Origin: Mallotus nudiflorus
Lineage: Eukaryota > Streptophyta > Magnoliopsida > Malpighiales > Euphorbiaceae
Assembly (NCBI GenBank): GCA_947683625.1
Contig: CANTUR010000049.1
Location: 7,666,501 to 7,730,500 of the forward strand
DNA: 64,000 bases
Reading direction: 5' to 3'
Numbering within the stretch: the first letter of the stretch is position 1; each line of letters starts with the position of its first letter. The translations under genes and the position numbers were made by a program. Positions 32,840 through 43,948 of this stretch are shown here, piece by piece. The notes beneath the pieces are model-generated. The model saw only the letters and a program-made list of their open reading frames with translations, had not been told where the DNA came from and did no database searches.

Positions 32840-35418
32840 ATAGCCTAGAATTAGTCATCCTGGGCTCTATTATTAGGCCATAGGCTCTATCCTTTGCTAG
32901 GGTCATTATGATGATAAGTATTTGGAGGTCTAATAGATGAAGTACCAATGTTGTAGGGGTCCATGCCCAAGTCCGCAAGCCGCAGACGAAGCATCTCATT
33001 CTCCCACTCTAGATCCTTAGAATAACTCTACACATATAGGAAACATCATATCATATGCATTCCATGCATACATTTGCATAATAAGTGTATATGCTTACCC
33101 ACCAACTATATGTGACTTGCATGGTAAATAACCTCTAAAACGAGGCGAGTTTGTACAAATACTCTACCTATGTCCGGGGGACCTATTTTGTAAAGTTGTA
33201 CTAACATTAATATCAAGTGTATAAGTAATACAAGAAATAAGTCAAAAAAACTCACATGAGAAGTATCTACTGGAGAAAAGTTGGGGAATTGAACATCACC
33301 AAAATGCATATACTGCTTTACCAGAGTTTGAATGGTGGGGGCCCAATAGAGCATAGATATGTTAAGAAGGGGGACATCACTAAAAACAACACCAATAAAT
33401 TTTCCCTCACAACTAGTCCTAACGTGCTGAGTATGTTGTGCATGACCAGGTCTAAGCTTATATACCTTAGGCACAATCTCAGGCTCAAGGGCAGTCTTAA
33501 CCCCTTGAGCAGTTCTGGTCAATTCCTCCATCACCTTGTTGGTAGGGGAGCCAATCTCCTTAAATTGTGAGAAAAGAAAATAAGTGATTTGAGCATTCTA
33601 GAAGAGAAATGATCAAAAGTTACCTCATCCTGGTCAGTAGGAACCTGCTCTAAGAGGTTCTCATGGATGACTTACCGGTAATGGCAAGATCGCTCAAGAA
33701 AAATCATGGCACCATATCCCTGTAATGCCTTTCTCAACTCTGAACCTGTTAGATGAGAACTATATAACATCAAGAGAGGAACATCAGAGGGAATACGACA
33801 TCAGGAAGGTCCATAATGCCATCGATATACCTGCTCTCCCAAATACCATATCCAGCAGCCATAACCTAGAAGCACAATCCTCATGTCCTCAAGTCATACT
33901 ATAGCAACCATGAAATCATACCTCTAGATGTTATCCATTCCCTCTAGCCAATTAGATTTAATTTGTAAAATCATGTTATTAAGTTTAACTTGCATTAAAT
34001 TATGAAATACTAATGATTTTATTTTCCTACCAGGTGCCACTTAATAGTGTTCAGCTGATTGTAGTAAGTCTATAAAGTGTTCCTAATGCTTGCTAGATGG
34101 GAAGAGCTCTATCTCTACATTAGAGGGAGCCTCCTATCAGAGCTAATAGCATCAAAGCCATAAATTAGCCTAATCTTTAGACTCCAAATCTAGAAAGAGG
34201 AAATAAGTCAAAAAAAAGAAGAAGAAAGGATGACGTACATGCAAATGTGCCAAAAGCCACACATGGTGACAACACCTCTATAGACAATGTCAAGTCTATA
34301 ATACAAATAAGCCAACGTAGCAGATCCCCATTCAAGGGTGACAACTCGGTCTAAGTTTTGAAGAGGACTAAGAAGGGCAATGCTAACCTCATGTCGAGTC
34401 TCATAGAAGAGGGTGATGACCAGCAATATCAGAAGGAGACACCTTACCTTATGGGAAATCTAATGAGGAGTGGTGGTAGGAAGACATCTGAATTCCTCAA
34501 TTAACAATGAAACAAGAATATTCTTTCAATTCTTCCACATTGGAATGAAATTGATCAAATCTTACACATACTGACTTCGTGCATGCTCAGGGAGACTGCA
34601 GTAGCTGATATTGAAGGAAATGGGAGTCCCTCCAAAGGCAATCCTAGTGATCGCAGAAAAACTCAAAGGTGAAATAGTTAACTTCCCTACACAAGTATGG
34701 AATGTGTGGGTGGTGTCCATCCATCGCTCAATCAGTGCAAATAAAGAATGGCAATCAGACCTCCCTCGAGCTGTTGAGAGCCCAATAATAAATCATCTAA
34801 ACTTGGAGACCCATACCAGCTACACCACATTCTTCGACAGCCCGTGAAATAATTCACGAGCTATTTAGAAATAGCTTGTGATTTTCATCGATTACTGGGA
34901 GAATTTCAAGGATAGAAATAATAATAATAATTAATTAATTAAAAAAAATATGGATTAGCAAAGTGGAATGCCGATCGGCATTCCATAAATATTGATTGAT
35001 TTTTAGACTTTTGACTTGGATTTTTAGACATTCAGTTGGCCATTCAACTAAAATCCTATATTCCCAGGTTAAATTTAAAATTTTCATGCATTTTTTGACT
35101 GATTTTTAATCTAATTTCAACAATATACACACTAATTTGCATTCTCAAATTAATTTTGATTCCTAACAGTATGAAATTTTTTTTCAAAAATAAACAAAAA
35201 TTAGAAAGTGTTACCTCATTGCCCATATCTATGCACCTGTGAAGGTGAAGGCATGTTAAAGGAAGCATAGTAGAGCCCTCTCGAAGTCCAAGGTTTTTTT
35301 GAGGAAAACGGAGAGGCACAATGGCTAGGTCAGTTGGAATCTCTACTCCTTTGTGCAGCCTGTGTTGTGGGTCAGCCATAGGATGTGATGGATCATGAAT
35401 CAGACTTCGGATGAGCAT
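32840..35418 (-). pseudogene. Antisense plant-mobile-domain (PMD) gene carried by the Tat element
   Basis: On the minus strand, FALIERWMDTTHTFH and GKLTISPL (about 34757-34685) match the start of the PMD, and LQNLDRVVTLEWGSATLAYL (about 34360-34300) matches its most conserved Trp-Gly-Ala-Leu-Ala-His/Tyr-Leu core. Upstream, 35418-35215 is a possible first exon ending GNE before a GTAAC donor; 33534-33106 and a segment with ENEMLRLRLADLG (about 32997-32960) are possible later exons. PMD proteins are plant nuclear proteins of transposon origin that also exist as host genes. Antisense extra ORFs of this kind are known from Tat elements. Stops within the core show decay. Exon limits are tentative. 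Confidence 0.65.
34843..34985. repeat. Cluster of three inverted repeats, one a perfect 22-bp palindrome
   Basis: CGTGAA/TTCACG arms at 34844-34859; 13-base arms TCACGAGCTATTT (34854-34866) and AAATAGCTTGTGA (34869-34881) with a 2-base loop and one mismatch; and a perfect 22-bp palindrome at 34964-34985 whose half is TGGAATGCCGA. They lie in the antisense gene's presumed first intron. Confidence 0.8.
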
Positions 35419-35953
35419 GTAATCAAAAGAAGAAAATCAAAGAAAAAAAAAAGACATGCAAAGGGAAATAAAAGAATAGCATCAAAAATAAGGAGGGAAG
35501 CTTCTTATAAATGGAAATTATCCATTTTGGTCCCTTAACTATGCTTGCATTCAAAATCAAGTTTTTCTTTGCAATTTCATCGATAATTACATCTTGATTA
35601 GGATTTAATTTCTAATTAATTCATTTAAATCATGTCATTAATTAATGAATTATTATTAATTATGTATGTATTTAAATTCTGAATTTTTTTTGTAAAAGTA
35701 TGAAATACAGAATATAATTACAGAATTTTATTTTGCATTTTTACATGCATCATTTTAAATCAAAAGATTTCAAAATTAGTTTGTGCTACACAATAGCTGA
35801 AATAAAAATTTTAAAATTATAATGTTATGTGTTGCACAGTAGTCGTAACATGAATTTTGAATTCAACATGTTATATGCTTTAATAGCAATTATAACATTA
35901 AAAATTTTCAAACCTTTAGTCATTATACATTACACTGTAGTTACGGTATGATT

Positions 35954-36266
35954 GCTAGACATTCCTCAGGAACTATAACACTTTTTTCAAATAAGGCTCG
36001 CTAGAGGTCCTACAAGGAATATAGCCAGAAGCATTGCATTCATTTCATTAAAATGTCCCACGGGGAATATAACGAAGTCCATTGTCACTAGATGTCCCAA
36101 AAGGAATATAGTGCAATTTGCCAGACACTACACAATAGTTATAGTATTATTGTTAGACGTTCCCCAAGAACTATAGAATGTTTTCAAATCACAAGTTGCT
36201 AGATGTTCCATGGGGAATATAGAAAAATGCATAAGTTTCACTAGACGCTCTATAGGAAATGTAGTG
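35954..36266 (+). repeat. Degenerate repeat array, about 25-bp units, irregular spacing
   Basis: Seven units resembling GCTAGATGTTCC followed by a short variable part and GGAATATAG start near 35954, 36000, 36049, 36087, 36152, 36198 and 36240. Spacing varies from 38 to 65 bp. The array lies 150-460 bp before the PPT of the Tat element. Confidence 0.75.
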
Positions 36267-36414
36267 ACACATATTAAACATAGCATCTTGCTTAAAATTT
36301 CTCAACAATTTAAGCATCATCATGTCAATTAGGATATAATGAAGTACCCTAATTCTTTCTTTCTAAATTATATGCTACTATTGCTTTACCACAATTTGTC
36401 AAGCAAACAATGAT

Positions 36415-36427
36415 AAAGGGGGGCAAC
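36415..36427 (+). promoter_or_regulatory. Polypurine tract of the Tat element
   Basis: AAAGGGGGGCAAC lies directly before the 3' LTR start at 36428, the expected place for plus-strand priming. Confidence 0.75.
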
Positions 36428-37440
36428 TGCAAGCACCCAAGCCTATGGTTGCATGAAATTGAATTAGGGTTTCTTAGAAAAATCATGTAAAAATTGTTGT
36501 TTTGATTTTTTTTTTGTATGTTTGTTGAATTGGGTTTTGTTTTTAGTTTTCATGCCTTTTAGGCTCCAAGCCTATGGTAGGATCAACCTATTTAATAAAT
36601 AGGCTTAAAAATGGTTTTTAGGTTTTAATTAATTTAGTCCCATTTAGGTTAATTAGATTTAGGCCCACTTTTAATTAATAAAATTAACTTAGACTTTAGT
36701 TCAACCCACTAATGTATTTTTATTTCTTTTGAAAATTAATTAGACCTTAGGCCCATTTCTAGTTAATTAAAATTAATTTAGATTTAGCTCAGCCCATTAA
36801 TTTCATTTTTTAAAAAATAAATAGACTTAGGCTCCATCTTTATTTGAATTAAAATTAAGTTAGACTTAGGCCCACTTAATTATCAAATTTCTTATTTAAA
36901 ATTTATAGACAATAGGCCCATTTACTTAGTTAATTAAAACAAGTAGATTTAGACTCACTAATTCAATTAAAATGTAGGCCCATCTTTAGTCCATTTTACT
37001 TGTAAATAAAATATGTAGAATTAGCTAACTTTAATTAATAAAATTAATCTAGTTTAGACATAAGGATGCTACCTTTTGTATGCATTTTTACATGTAATTT
37101 TATGATTTATTGCCTTTGGGTTAAATGGATGTTTAATTAGGGTTTAAATAAAATTACATGTATTTAAAGAATAAGATAGTAATTCATAAAGTAATTCTAA
37201 ATGAACATGGACTAAGAGAAGTTAGTATTTCGTACCCAGAATCTCCTGGTTGTGGTGCTAGCTTTCTTTTAGAGAATCGAGTACCTCCATTTCGATTTGT
37301 CCTAGTTATTACCCTAGGTGGTGACTCCTCATCTCCATCCTATGTCTTTATGATATAGTAGTGTGTTCTTAAGGGCCTTAAGCCCAAACAGTGTTGCAGT
37401 TGCTAAAATCTTGGACATGCACTAAACCCTGTCATCTACA
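36428..37440 (+). repeat. 3' LTR of the Tat element
   Basis: It starts TGCAAGCACC and ends TCTACA. From 36447 on it matches the 5' LTR with scattered substitutions and small gaps; motifs such as ggcccacttttaattaat occur in both. It lacks the first 1.07 kb of the 5' LTR. Confidence 0.85.
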
Positions 37441-37814
37441 CCCTTTTTTTTTGCTCTTTAACCTGTGTTTCATAGAATGAAAAATTTCAAACACCATAAT
37501 TGCACTATAAATTATTAGTGGACCTAGAACAAACACACTCTGATTTTCATAAACCAAATAAGGCAAGATAAGTTCAATATATTAGCCAAGACCTTTGATA
37601 TTAATTTGTATAGAACATTACACAAAGTAATATATCTAAAATCCTTCATGGATATTGGAGATTTGACTTTAGGAATTAAAGTTATAAAAGTATGGTTTAA
37701 ATTAGGAAGCATAAGTCTAGTGTATAAAAAGTGAATCACTAACTAAGTTACCTCTTTAGGAATTGTACTCCAAAATTTTAAAAACAAAGTAGGCATACCT
37801 AAAAATTTTAGTCA
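37441..37814 (-). pseudogene. LINE-II middle RT segment
   Basis: The minus strand reads MPTLFLKFWSTIPKEVT (about 37797-37747), LNHTFITLIPKVKSPISMKD (about 37700-37650) and CNVLYKLISKVLAN (about 37635-37595), the standard entry to plant LINE RT. A one-base shift after VLANILN is required to reach LPYLVYENQSVFV (about 37575-37535) and FEIFHSMKH. Homology stops at the Tat 3' LTR boundary. Confidence 0.85.
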
Positions 37815-38003
37815 AATACCCTTTCAATGAGATAGGGTTTTTATTATCCAGAAGACTTATAAAGCTAGAAAAGTTGTATGCAACCATTTTACAACCTATA
37901 ATCTTTCCAATTTTACAACTTATAACCTAGATGTTATATATAGAAACAAATTTACACAATTGTATATTAGCAATACAAGGAAACTAATAACAATGATACT
38001 CCA
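37815..38003 (-). repeat. 3' LTR of the outer copia
   Basis: It starts TGGAGTATCATTG on the minus strand, after a GAGGGGA purine tract, and matches the 5' LTR at 57909-58109 over most of its length. Its last bases have decayed next to the LINE-II sequence. Confidence 0.75.
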
Positions 38004-38318
38004 TTAAAATCCCCTCATGAAATTAACGTAAGAAAATCCAAAAGAATTAATTTGTGAAGCAAGAATTAATGACACTTGGAAGTAAAGGCCTTGGTAAATA
38101 TGTCAACCAATTAAGGATCATTAGAAACATATGGAAATGAAATGGTATGATGATTATAAGCAATGCGGATAAAGTGACCTCATATGCTTAGTATACTCAT
38201 GATAAACATGGTTAGTAATAATGGAAATAGCCCTTGTATTATCAACATGCAATAGGGTTGGACCTCTTTAAGGAAAACAAATTTCATCAAATAAGCCATT
38301 AAAAAGTCCCAGACAAGG
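38004..38318 (-). pseudogene. Outer copia RNase H C-terminal part
   Basis: The minus strand reads GPTLLHVDNTRAISIITN and HVYHEYTKH (about 38255-38175), the copia RNase H region with the D-N-x-A and H-x-R-T-K-H type motifs, then in another frame ISFPYVSND and LVDIFTKAF (about 38130-38070), the standard C-terminus. A frameshift and stops are present. Confidence 0.8.
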
Positions 38319-39571
38319 TGAATAGGACTAATTTGAATTAAAAAAAGATTTAGAAAGATTTAAAGAAAATTAAAGAAACTTTAAGAAATTGAGGAAAAGA
38401 GAAAATTGCCATTAATGATTTAAGGATTTTCTATTATAACCAATTATATATCTCCAACTAACTTATCCTCATTTTAGACTTTTAATCTCTCATACCAATA
38501 TTGTTACTAAAATTATATAGAACAAGGTGTTTATGGCTTAACATTAACCTTAAAACAATGAGTTTTTTAAGCTCACTCAAAACTTTTTACTAACTTTTTA
38601 CAAGGCTTACACTTGAATCTTTTCCCCAAGTATTTTTAAAGTACACACATAAGCTTTTCCATAAGTGTTTTCAAAGCTAACACACAACCTTTTACAACTA
38701 AGTGTTTTTATAAGGAAAGAACATTAATAAAAAGATAAATAACCTTAATACCCTACTTCTTTAATCTCAAAGAATGAGTAGATGAAATAATCCTGACTCT
38801 AATACTCACCCAACTCTCATAAGAAGGGTAATCACAAACTTAAGAAGAGTTTGTTACAAGTAAAGAACATATAAGGAAAAACTATAAAAGAAACAAATTT
38901 AGCTTGATGATCTTTACATAATAATTTTACTCCTTAAAGTCTTTTACACTTTAAATGAAGTTTTAAGCTTGTATATAGTGGAATATGTAAACCTAACTGT
39001 TAGATCTTTAATTTTTATCCCTAATAAACCTCCATCTTTATTGAATTTTTTTTTCACTTTCTTATAGGATTTGACATGCTTACAATCATGAGGTTCCATA
39101 TCATAATATTAAGGAATAAAAATGTAGTTGTTTTTTGTACAAACTAGCTTTTAAGAGCTATAAAAGAGGAGTCACGAGCATGGTCATGATTGTGAGATGG
39201 ATTATGAGTAGGAGTGGCTTACATTTATTCTTCGAGCTTTTGAAACCTTAGGATCATGAAGAGATATCATAATTATAATAGGCTTCCTTACAATCTTAAG
39301 GGAGATCATGAGAAGGATGTCCTCTTGAACATTGCCTTCACTTATCTCCTTTAAAATTGTGGGAATGCTCACAATTGTGATGCCACTCATAAGCATCCCA
39401 ATCTTTATATTTTGGACATATTGTGAGCTTTGTAACTTCATACATGCATTCCTTTGGTACTAACTAAAATACATTCTTCAAAATGCATATTAGTATTAAA
39501 AAGTGATTGTTAACGACAAAACCAAGGTTGATTTAAGATTAATCAACACAATGATCATGCAAAAGGTCAAA

Positions 39572-39870
39572 AATCTCCCCCTTTTTTACTTTGATAATCA
39601 ATTTTTGAATGATAATTAAAAATCACTGAGTACATGTGTGTGCATTTTCTTTATAATACTCTCCCTCAATCATACACTAAGGTGTTGTAAAATTTCTCCC
39701 CCTTAATATATATTAAGGTGAATTAAACATGTCAAGTATCATTTAATATATTAAATATCATTTAATATATTAAATATCATTTAGTTTCTCCCACCTTTTG
39801 GCATTCTTTTATAACTCAAGCAAAAATATTATCATTTGAAATGCCAAATTTCTCTCCCCTTTGTCAAAGT
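39572..39870 (-). promoter_or_regulatory. Multiple polypurine tracts (Sirevirus type)
   Basis: On the minus strand: AAAAAAGGGGGAGATT (39588-39573), TTAAGGGGGAGAAATT (39706-39691), CCAAAAGGTGGGAGAAAC (39801-39784) and ACAAAGGGGAGAGAAATTT (about 39865-39846). A 19-bp unit, tatcatttaatatattaaa, repeats from 39737 to 39774. The first tract would be the active one, next to the presumed LTR start. Confidence 0.6.
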
Positions 39871-40622
39871 GAAAAAGGGAGAATACATAAGGAAATATAC
39901 CAAATGAAAAATGAAAAGAAAATGAAATAAAAGGAATGATACCAAATGAATAATGAGGATACCAAGAGAAAAAAAAATGAAAACAAAGACACCATTTGAA
40001 AATGAAATGAATACTAAATAAAAAATAAGGATACCAATTGAAAAGTTAGTGAACCAAATAAAAAAGAATAATACCAATTTATACATAATAAAAAGCAAAT
40101 AAAACATGTATCAAGCATAACATATATTAAAGAATGGGTAATAGTATACATGATTCTCAATATATAGTCCTAAGGGGGCTTTTAAGGAGTAAGACATACC
40201 AAATAAAAAATCATGCCAAATGAGTGTACTAAATGAGAAAATAGCATGTCAAAATATGGAAATCATTTTAATCATGCAAAGGGTTAAATTATTTTTGGAC
40301 AATTTAATGTTTGTATACTTAATGACAAATCAAATAAATTGGTTTTATTGATTTAGTAATAATTAGCAAAAATAGAAAAACAATCATCAAGCAACCTTTT
40401 AAACCCAAACATTAGTTGGTCTAGGTGCATGACTCTCAAAGTAGTCTATAGGCAGAAGGTTGAAATGAATTTTTATGTAGTAACTGCATATTATTAGTAT
40501 ATTCCAATTTCATTCAATATTTGATTTCTGAAAATCTATTTTCTCTATCAAGCTTTGAAAATATTTCATGGCTAAGATGGCTTATGATTTTTCTAGACAT
40601 AAATGGCATAGGATAAGCATGG
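39871..40622 (-). other. Internal 3' region of the Sirevirus-like element
   Basis: No conserved domain is readable. Short frames such as 39832-40107 (minus) are hydrophobic and A/T-driven and are not credited as genes. Confidence 0.45.
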
Positions 40623-42332
40623 TGATTGGGGAAAACAAATAATATAGTGAATGAAATACGAGTATCGTTCCCATGAAGAATAGTGTTAAATACTAATTCA
40701 CATATTTAATTATTTGTTTAAACAAATCAATGAAATTTAGAGTTTAAAAACTTAAATAAAAACTTGGGAATCAAACTAAATTAAATCAATGCAAATTAAT
40801 TCAATGAAATAAATAATGAAGAATGAATGTACTAGAAATTCACTTTTTACCTTGGAGTTTATTGTATTAACTAACAAACTTTACTTAATCTAAACTAAAT
40901 CTTTATATATCATACTTACCATTAATAATTTTATAAATCAATCTCAAGCAATTAAAAGATAATTTAATTAATTCAATAAATAGCCTAAACTCATGGACTC
41001 TTGCCTCGTTAAGTCAAACTAACAAAACCTTAGTTAAATTTCCAACACAAGGTAATTCATGTAATATTAAGTATTCAAAAGGTCTCCTAATTCAGTTGAC
41101 CTTAATAGACTTTAAATTAGACCCTAAGTTATTAATCTCCTCTCGTTCTCATAGCAACTTATATGAATATTTAAATTAAACCTTAAAACACAAAGCATGT
41201 GTCACTCATCGATCTCAACATAACTTGACCATAACCATACATTGAATATTATGAAGCACAAATTTAAAATCCATATGCAAGAAATCAAACTTTGCTTAAA
41301 CAAAAGAAAGTTAATTAATATATCCCCAAAGCTGCTAAGATCCTTCCTATTTCATAATAAAACCTTAACCTAACATGCTTATGAAAATAAGAACACAAGT
41401 AAGAAAAATTTCAGTAAGCATAATAAAAATAAAAGAATTAATAAGAAGAGAAATTATGGTCTTCAATTGTTCAACATGCACAACTCTTTTTAATGCTTGA
41501 AACTCCTCCTCTTGAATCTAAAAATGATGTTGAATGAAGTATATAAAGTATATCTCCCCTCTTAGTCTAATAGCCTTTTATATACATCTAAAGTTCATCC
41601 TTGCTTGAATTGGGATCAATTTACATCTTCGAAATTTAAATCCTAATCAAATTAGGATACGTTTCCTTTTACTGTGTAAATATAATTAATTTCATAAAAC
41701 TTTAGCCCTTTAAGATTAATAAATTAGCTCTTTAGGCCTTCATCAAAGTTTTAGAATTTTCTCTTCACTTATTGTAGCATTTTGAATCATCTCAATTCAA
41801 GTTCTGTACAAAAGATAATCTCAAAATACTTGAATTTGCTTTAATCCGAAACTAAGCAAGAGAAGTGTAATAGCTGTGCAAGAAAAGATAATGGCCATTA
41901 CATACTTTCTTTTGAAAAATATTCAATTTAAACACTTCATAATAGCCATGCAAGTTATGGTAACGGTCGTTACACCCTTCTAAACATTTTTTTTCTTACT
42001 AAATTAAGCTCAAAATTACTTCATATCGCATTGCATTTGAAGTCTAAGCCTCTAACCTTAAAAAACATGGAACAACACATCAAATGCATCTAAAATTTAC
42101 ATAAAACTTAACCTAATACTAAATTAAAACTTTTACTAACCTTAACTCTATATGAATTATGCAAACCTTAATAAATTAGTATGAAAAATACTCTAATTTA
42201 CATGAAATGCAACATTAACACATTAAATCCTAAATTAACATATTTTAACTATAATTTACTAAATAAGCATACTATAATAAGTAAAAATAATGAAATATTA
42301 ATTAAAAATAAGCATTAATTATGGACTTATCA
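40623..42332 (-). repeat. 3' LTR of the Athila-like element
   Basis: It pairs with 51485-53199 along its whole length; shared stretches include aatatagtgaatgaa, cataacttgaccataacc and aagcatactataataag. Differences are numerous, suggesting an old insertion. Confidence 0.85.
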
Positions 42333-43512
42333 ACTCCCCCACCCTTAGACTTTTATTTTTCCTCAAGCAAAGACTTCACAAACACTACAAATTATGCACA
42401 TTAAGGAATTTACCAAAGCACGATCACATTTAAGCATACTCAGTATATACTTAATATAGGTCTTATTATTCAAAACCAAATTTAAAAAACAAGTAAAAGA
42501 TAACACTTCTCAATGGAATTAATGAACGACCCATATAATAAAACTCATAGATCATAAGTAAATGCAAAAAAAAAATTTAAGGTTTGAAATTTGTTAACCT
42601 TAAGAATAATAGCTAACTAATCTACTTCACAAAAAAGCAAATTTTCCTTTTCTTACGAGTGCATTTTACACTCCATCTTGCATGAGTGTGGTGAGTGCAT
42701 TTTATGCTCCATCTTACCCTTTTTTTCTTTCTTTTCTAGTAAGTGCGTTTTACGCTCCATCTTGCTTTATTTTTTTCTTCTTTTTAAACAGACAAGTGCA
42801 TTTTATGCTTCATCTTGTTAGTTTTTTTTTTCAATTGGTTAGTTTCTACCATAACTCAAAATCAAAGGTGGTTCTAATACTTAAAATCATTTGATTAAGA
42901 CTAAATCTCTATAAGATAGTGTTCACACACCTTTCACTCACTTAAAAGAGAAGTACTTTTTAAGTTAATTAAACTCTAATACTCATCCCTAACTTAAGGT
43001 TTTAACACACAAAAGAACAAAGTTAAGCATTAATTATATAAAGAAAAATCAACCTAATATACAAAATTTATAATATTGATAAATATAAAATTCATAAGGT
43101 GGCCTATTAGAATTAACACTAAACTAAATGCTATTATGATCTAAGTAACTTAACAATGTAAATGTAAATAGTTTAAAATTTCTTGCAAATATCAAAATAA
43201 CCTAAAAAAAATTAACTAAGCTAAACCAATACAATTAAAATCAAATCAAATTTAAATAAAGGATAGAAATACTCTCCCACACTTGAATTGAACATTGTCC
43301 TCAATGTTCCTATTTAAGTCCTCATTACTCTTCATTCATTATCAATTAACCTACATTAAGAACATGAATTCAATTAGTGGGAAAATATAAAAATCAAAAC
43401 TAAAACTAAAACTAAAACTAAAGTGCTTTATTTAAGCTAGACCATTACCATGTCTTCAAAGTCATTAAGGACTCCACAAAAATTCTAGCATTCTTCACTT
43501 TTAGCTTCCATA
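42333..43512 (-). other. Athila-like element 3' untranslated region
   Basis: On the minus strand this leads to the PPT at plus 42344-42333. Apart from the 25-bp repeats at 42657-42818 no coding domain is visible; the pol region expected here in a complete element is gone. Confidence 0.6.
42657..42818. repeat. Four 25-bp spaced repeats near the Athila 3' end
   Basis: Units resembling GAGTGCATTTTA followed by YGCTCCATCTTGC start at 42657, 42693, 42741 and 42794, separated by T-rich spacers. They lie 0.3-0.5 kb upstream of the 3' PPT in the element's orientation. Confidence 0.8.
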
Positions 43513-43859
43513 TGATTTAGGAAGATCTTATTATTAGTTATTAATAATATTATTAGTAAATATATTTATTTTAAAACGATCAATTAACAATGGTTATTAT
43601 TGTTTTTAAATATAAACCTTCAAATTCAACAATTTATATTTAATAAGCTATTTTTACTTAACCATTTTAGGAGCAAACTTGTGTATATGTATGTGTGGAT
43701 TCATTAATGTAAAAGATAGAAGAAATAAACATATTTTCTTTAGCTTTATAACATATTCTCCAAAAATACTTCTCTCTTCTTTGAATTAAAGAAATTATTT
43801 TCTAACTTATTAGAAATTAAAAGCTTTGTCACCTAGAAGTTTTTTATCAAATGGTATTA
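43513..43859 (+). repeat. 5' LTR of the small gypsy element
   Basis: 347 bp, matching 48432-48850. It has only a very short TA/TG tract (near 43680-43697) where the 3' LTR has a long one. Confidence 0.9.
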
Positions 43860-43861
43860 GA

Positions 43862-43873
43862 GCACTAGATTCA
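43862..43873 (+). promoter_or_regulatory. Primer-binding site, initiator tRNA-Met type
   Basis: TGGTATTAGAGC, one base different from TGGTATCAGAGC, two bases after the 5' LTR. Confidence 0.85.
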
Positions 43874-43948
43874 AAAGGGGTCAAGGTGGTTTATGGTCCT
43901 AACTTGTGACCAATATAAAAAACTTTTAAAGAAGAACTTTTAGGTCCA

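Larger units (their letters stand above)
22181..37440 (+). mobile_element. Tat/Ogre-lineage Ty3/gypsy retrotransposon inserted in LINE-II
   Basis: Matching LTR right parts lie at 23255-24238 and 36447-37440. The 5' LTR is followed at once by TGGCAACTCCATTAGGGA (24240-24257), the tRNA-Arg type PBS known from Ogre/Tat elements. A PPT (AAAGGGGGG, 36415-36423) precedes the 3' LTR (TGCAAGCACC, 36428). Coding order is gag, protease with G-patch, RT, RNase H, a second RNase H, integrase, then a long 3' region with an antisense plant-mobile-domain gene. The second RNase H places it in the Tat lineage. Total length is about 15.3 kb. The left boundary is set by loss of LINE-II homology and is uncertain by some tens of bases. 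Many stops make it defective. Confidence 0.85.

Noticed and set aside
35954..36266. Spaced repeats resembling a CRISPR array
   Set aside because: Units are degenerate, spacing is irregular, the host is a plant genome and the array sits inside an LTR retrotransposon.
39832..40107. 91-codon hydrophobic minus-strand frame, possible membrane protein
   Set aside because: Its Phe/Leu/Ile content follows from T-rich repeats of ttcatttggtatc type; it lies in the non-coding 3' region of a Sirevirus-like element.
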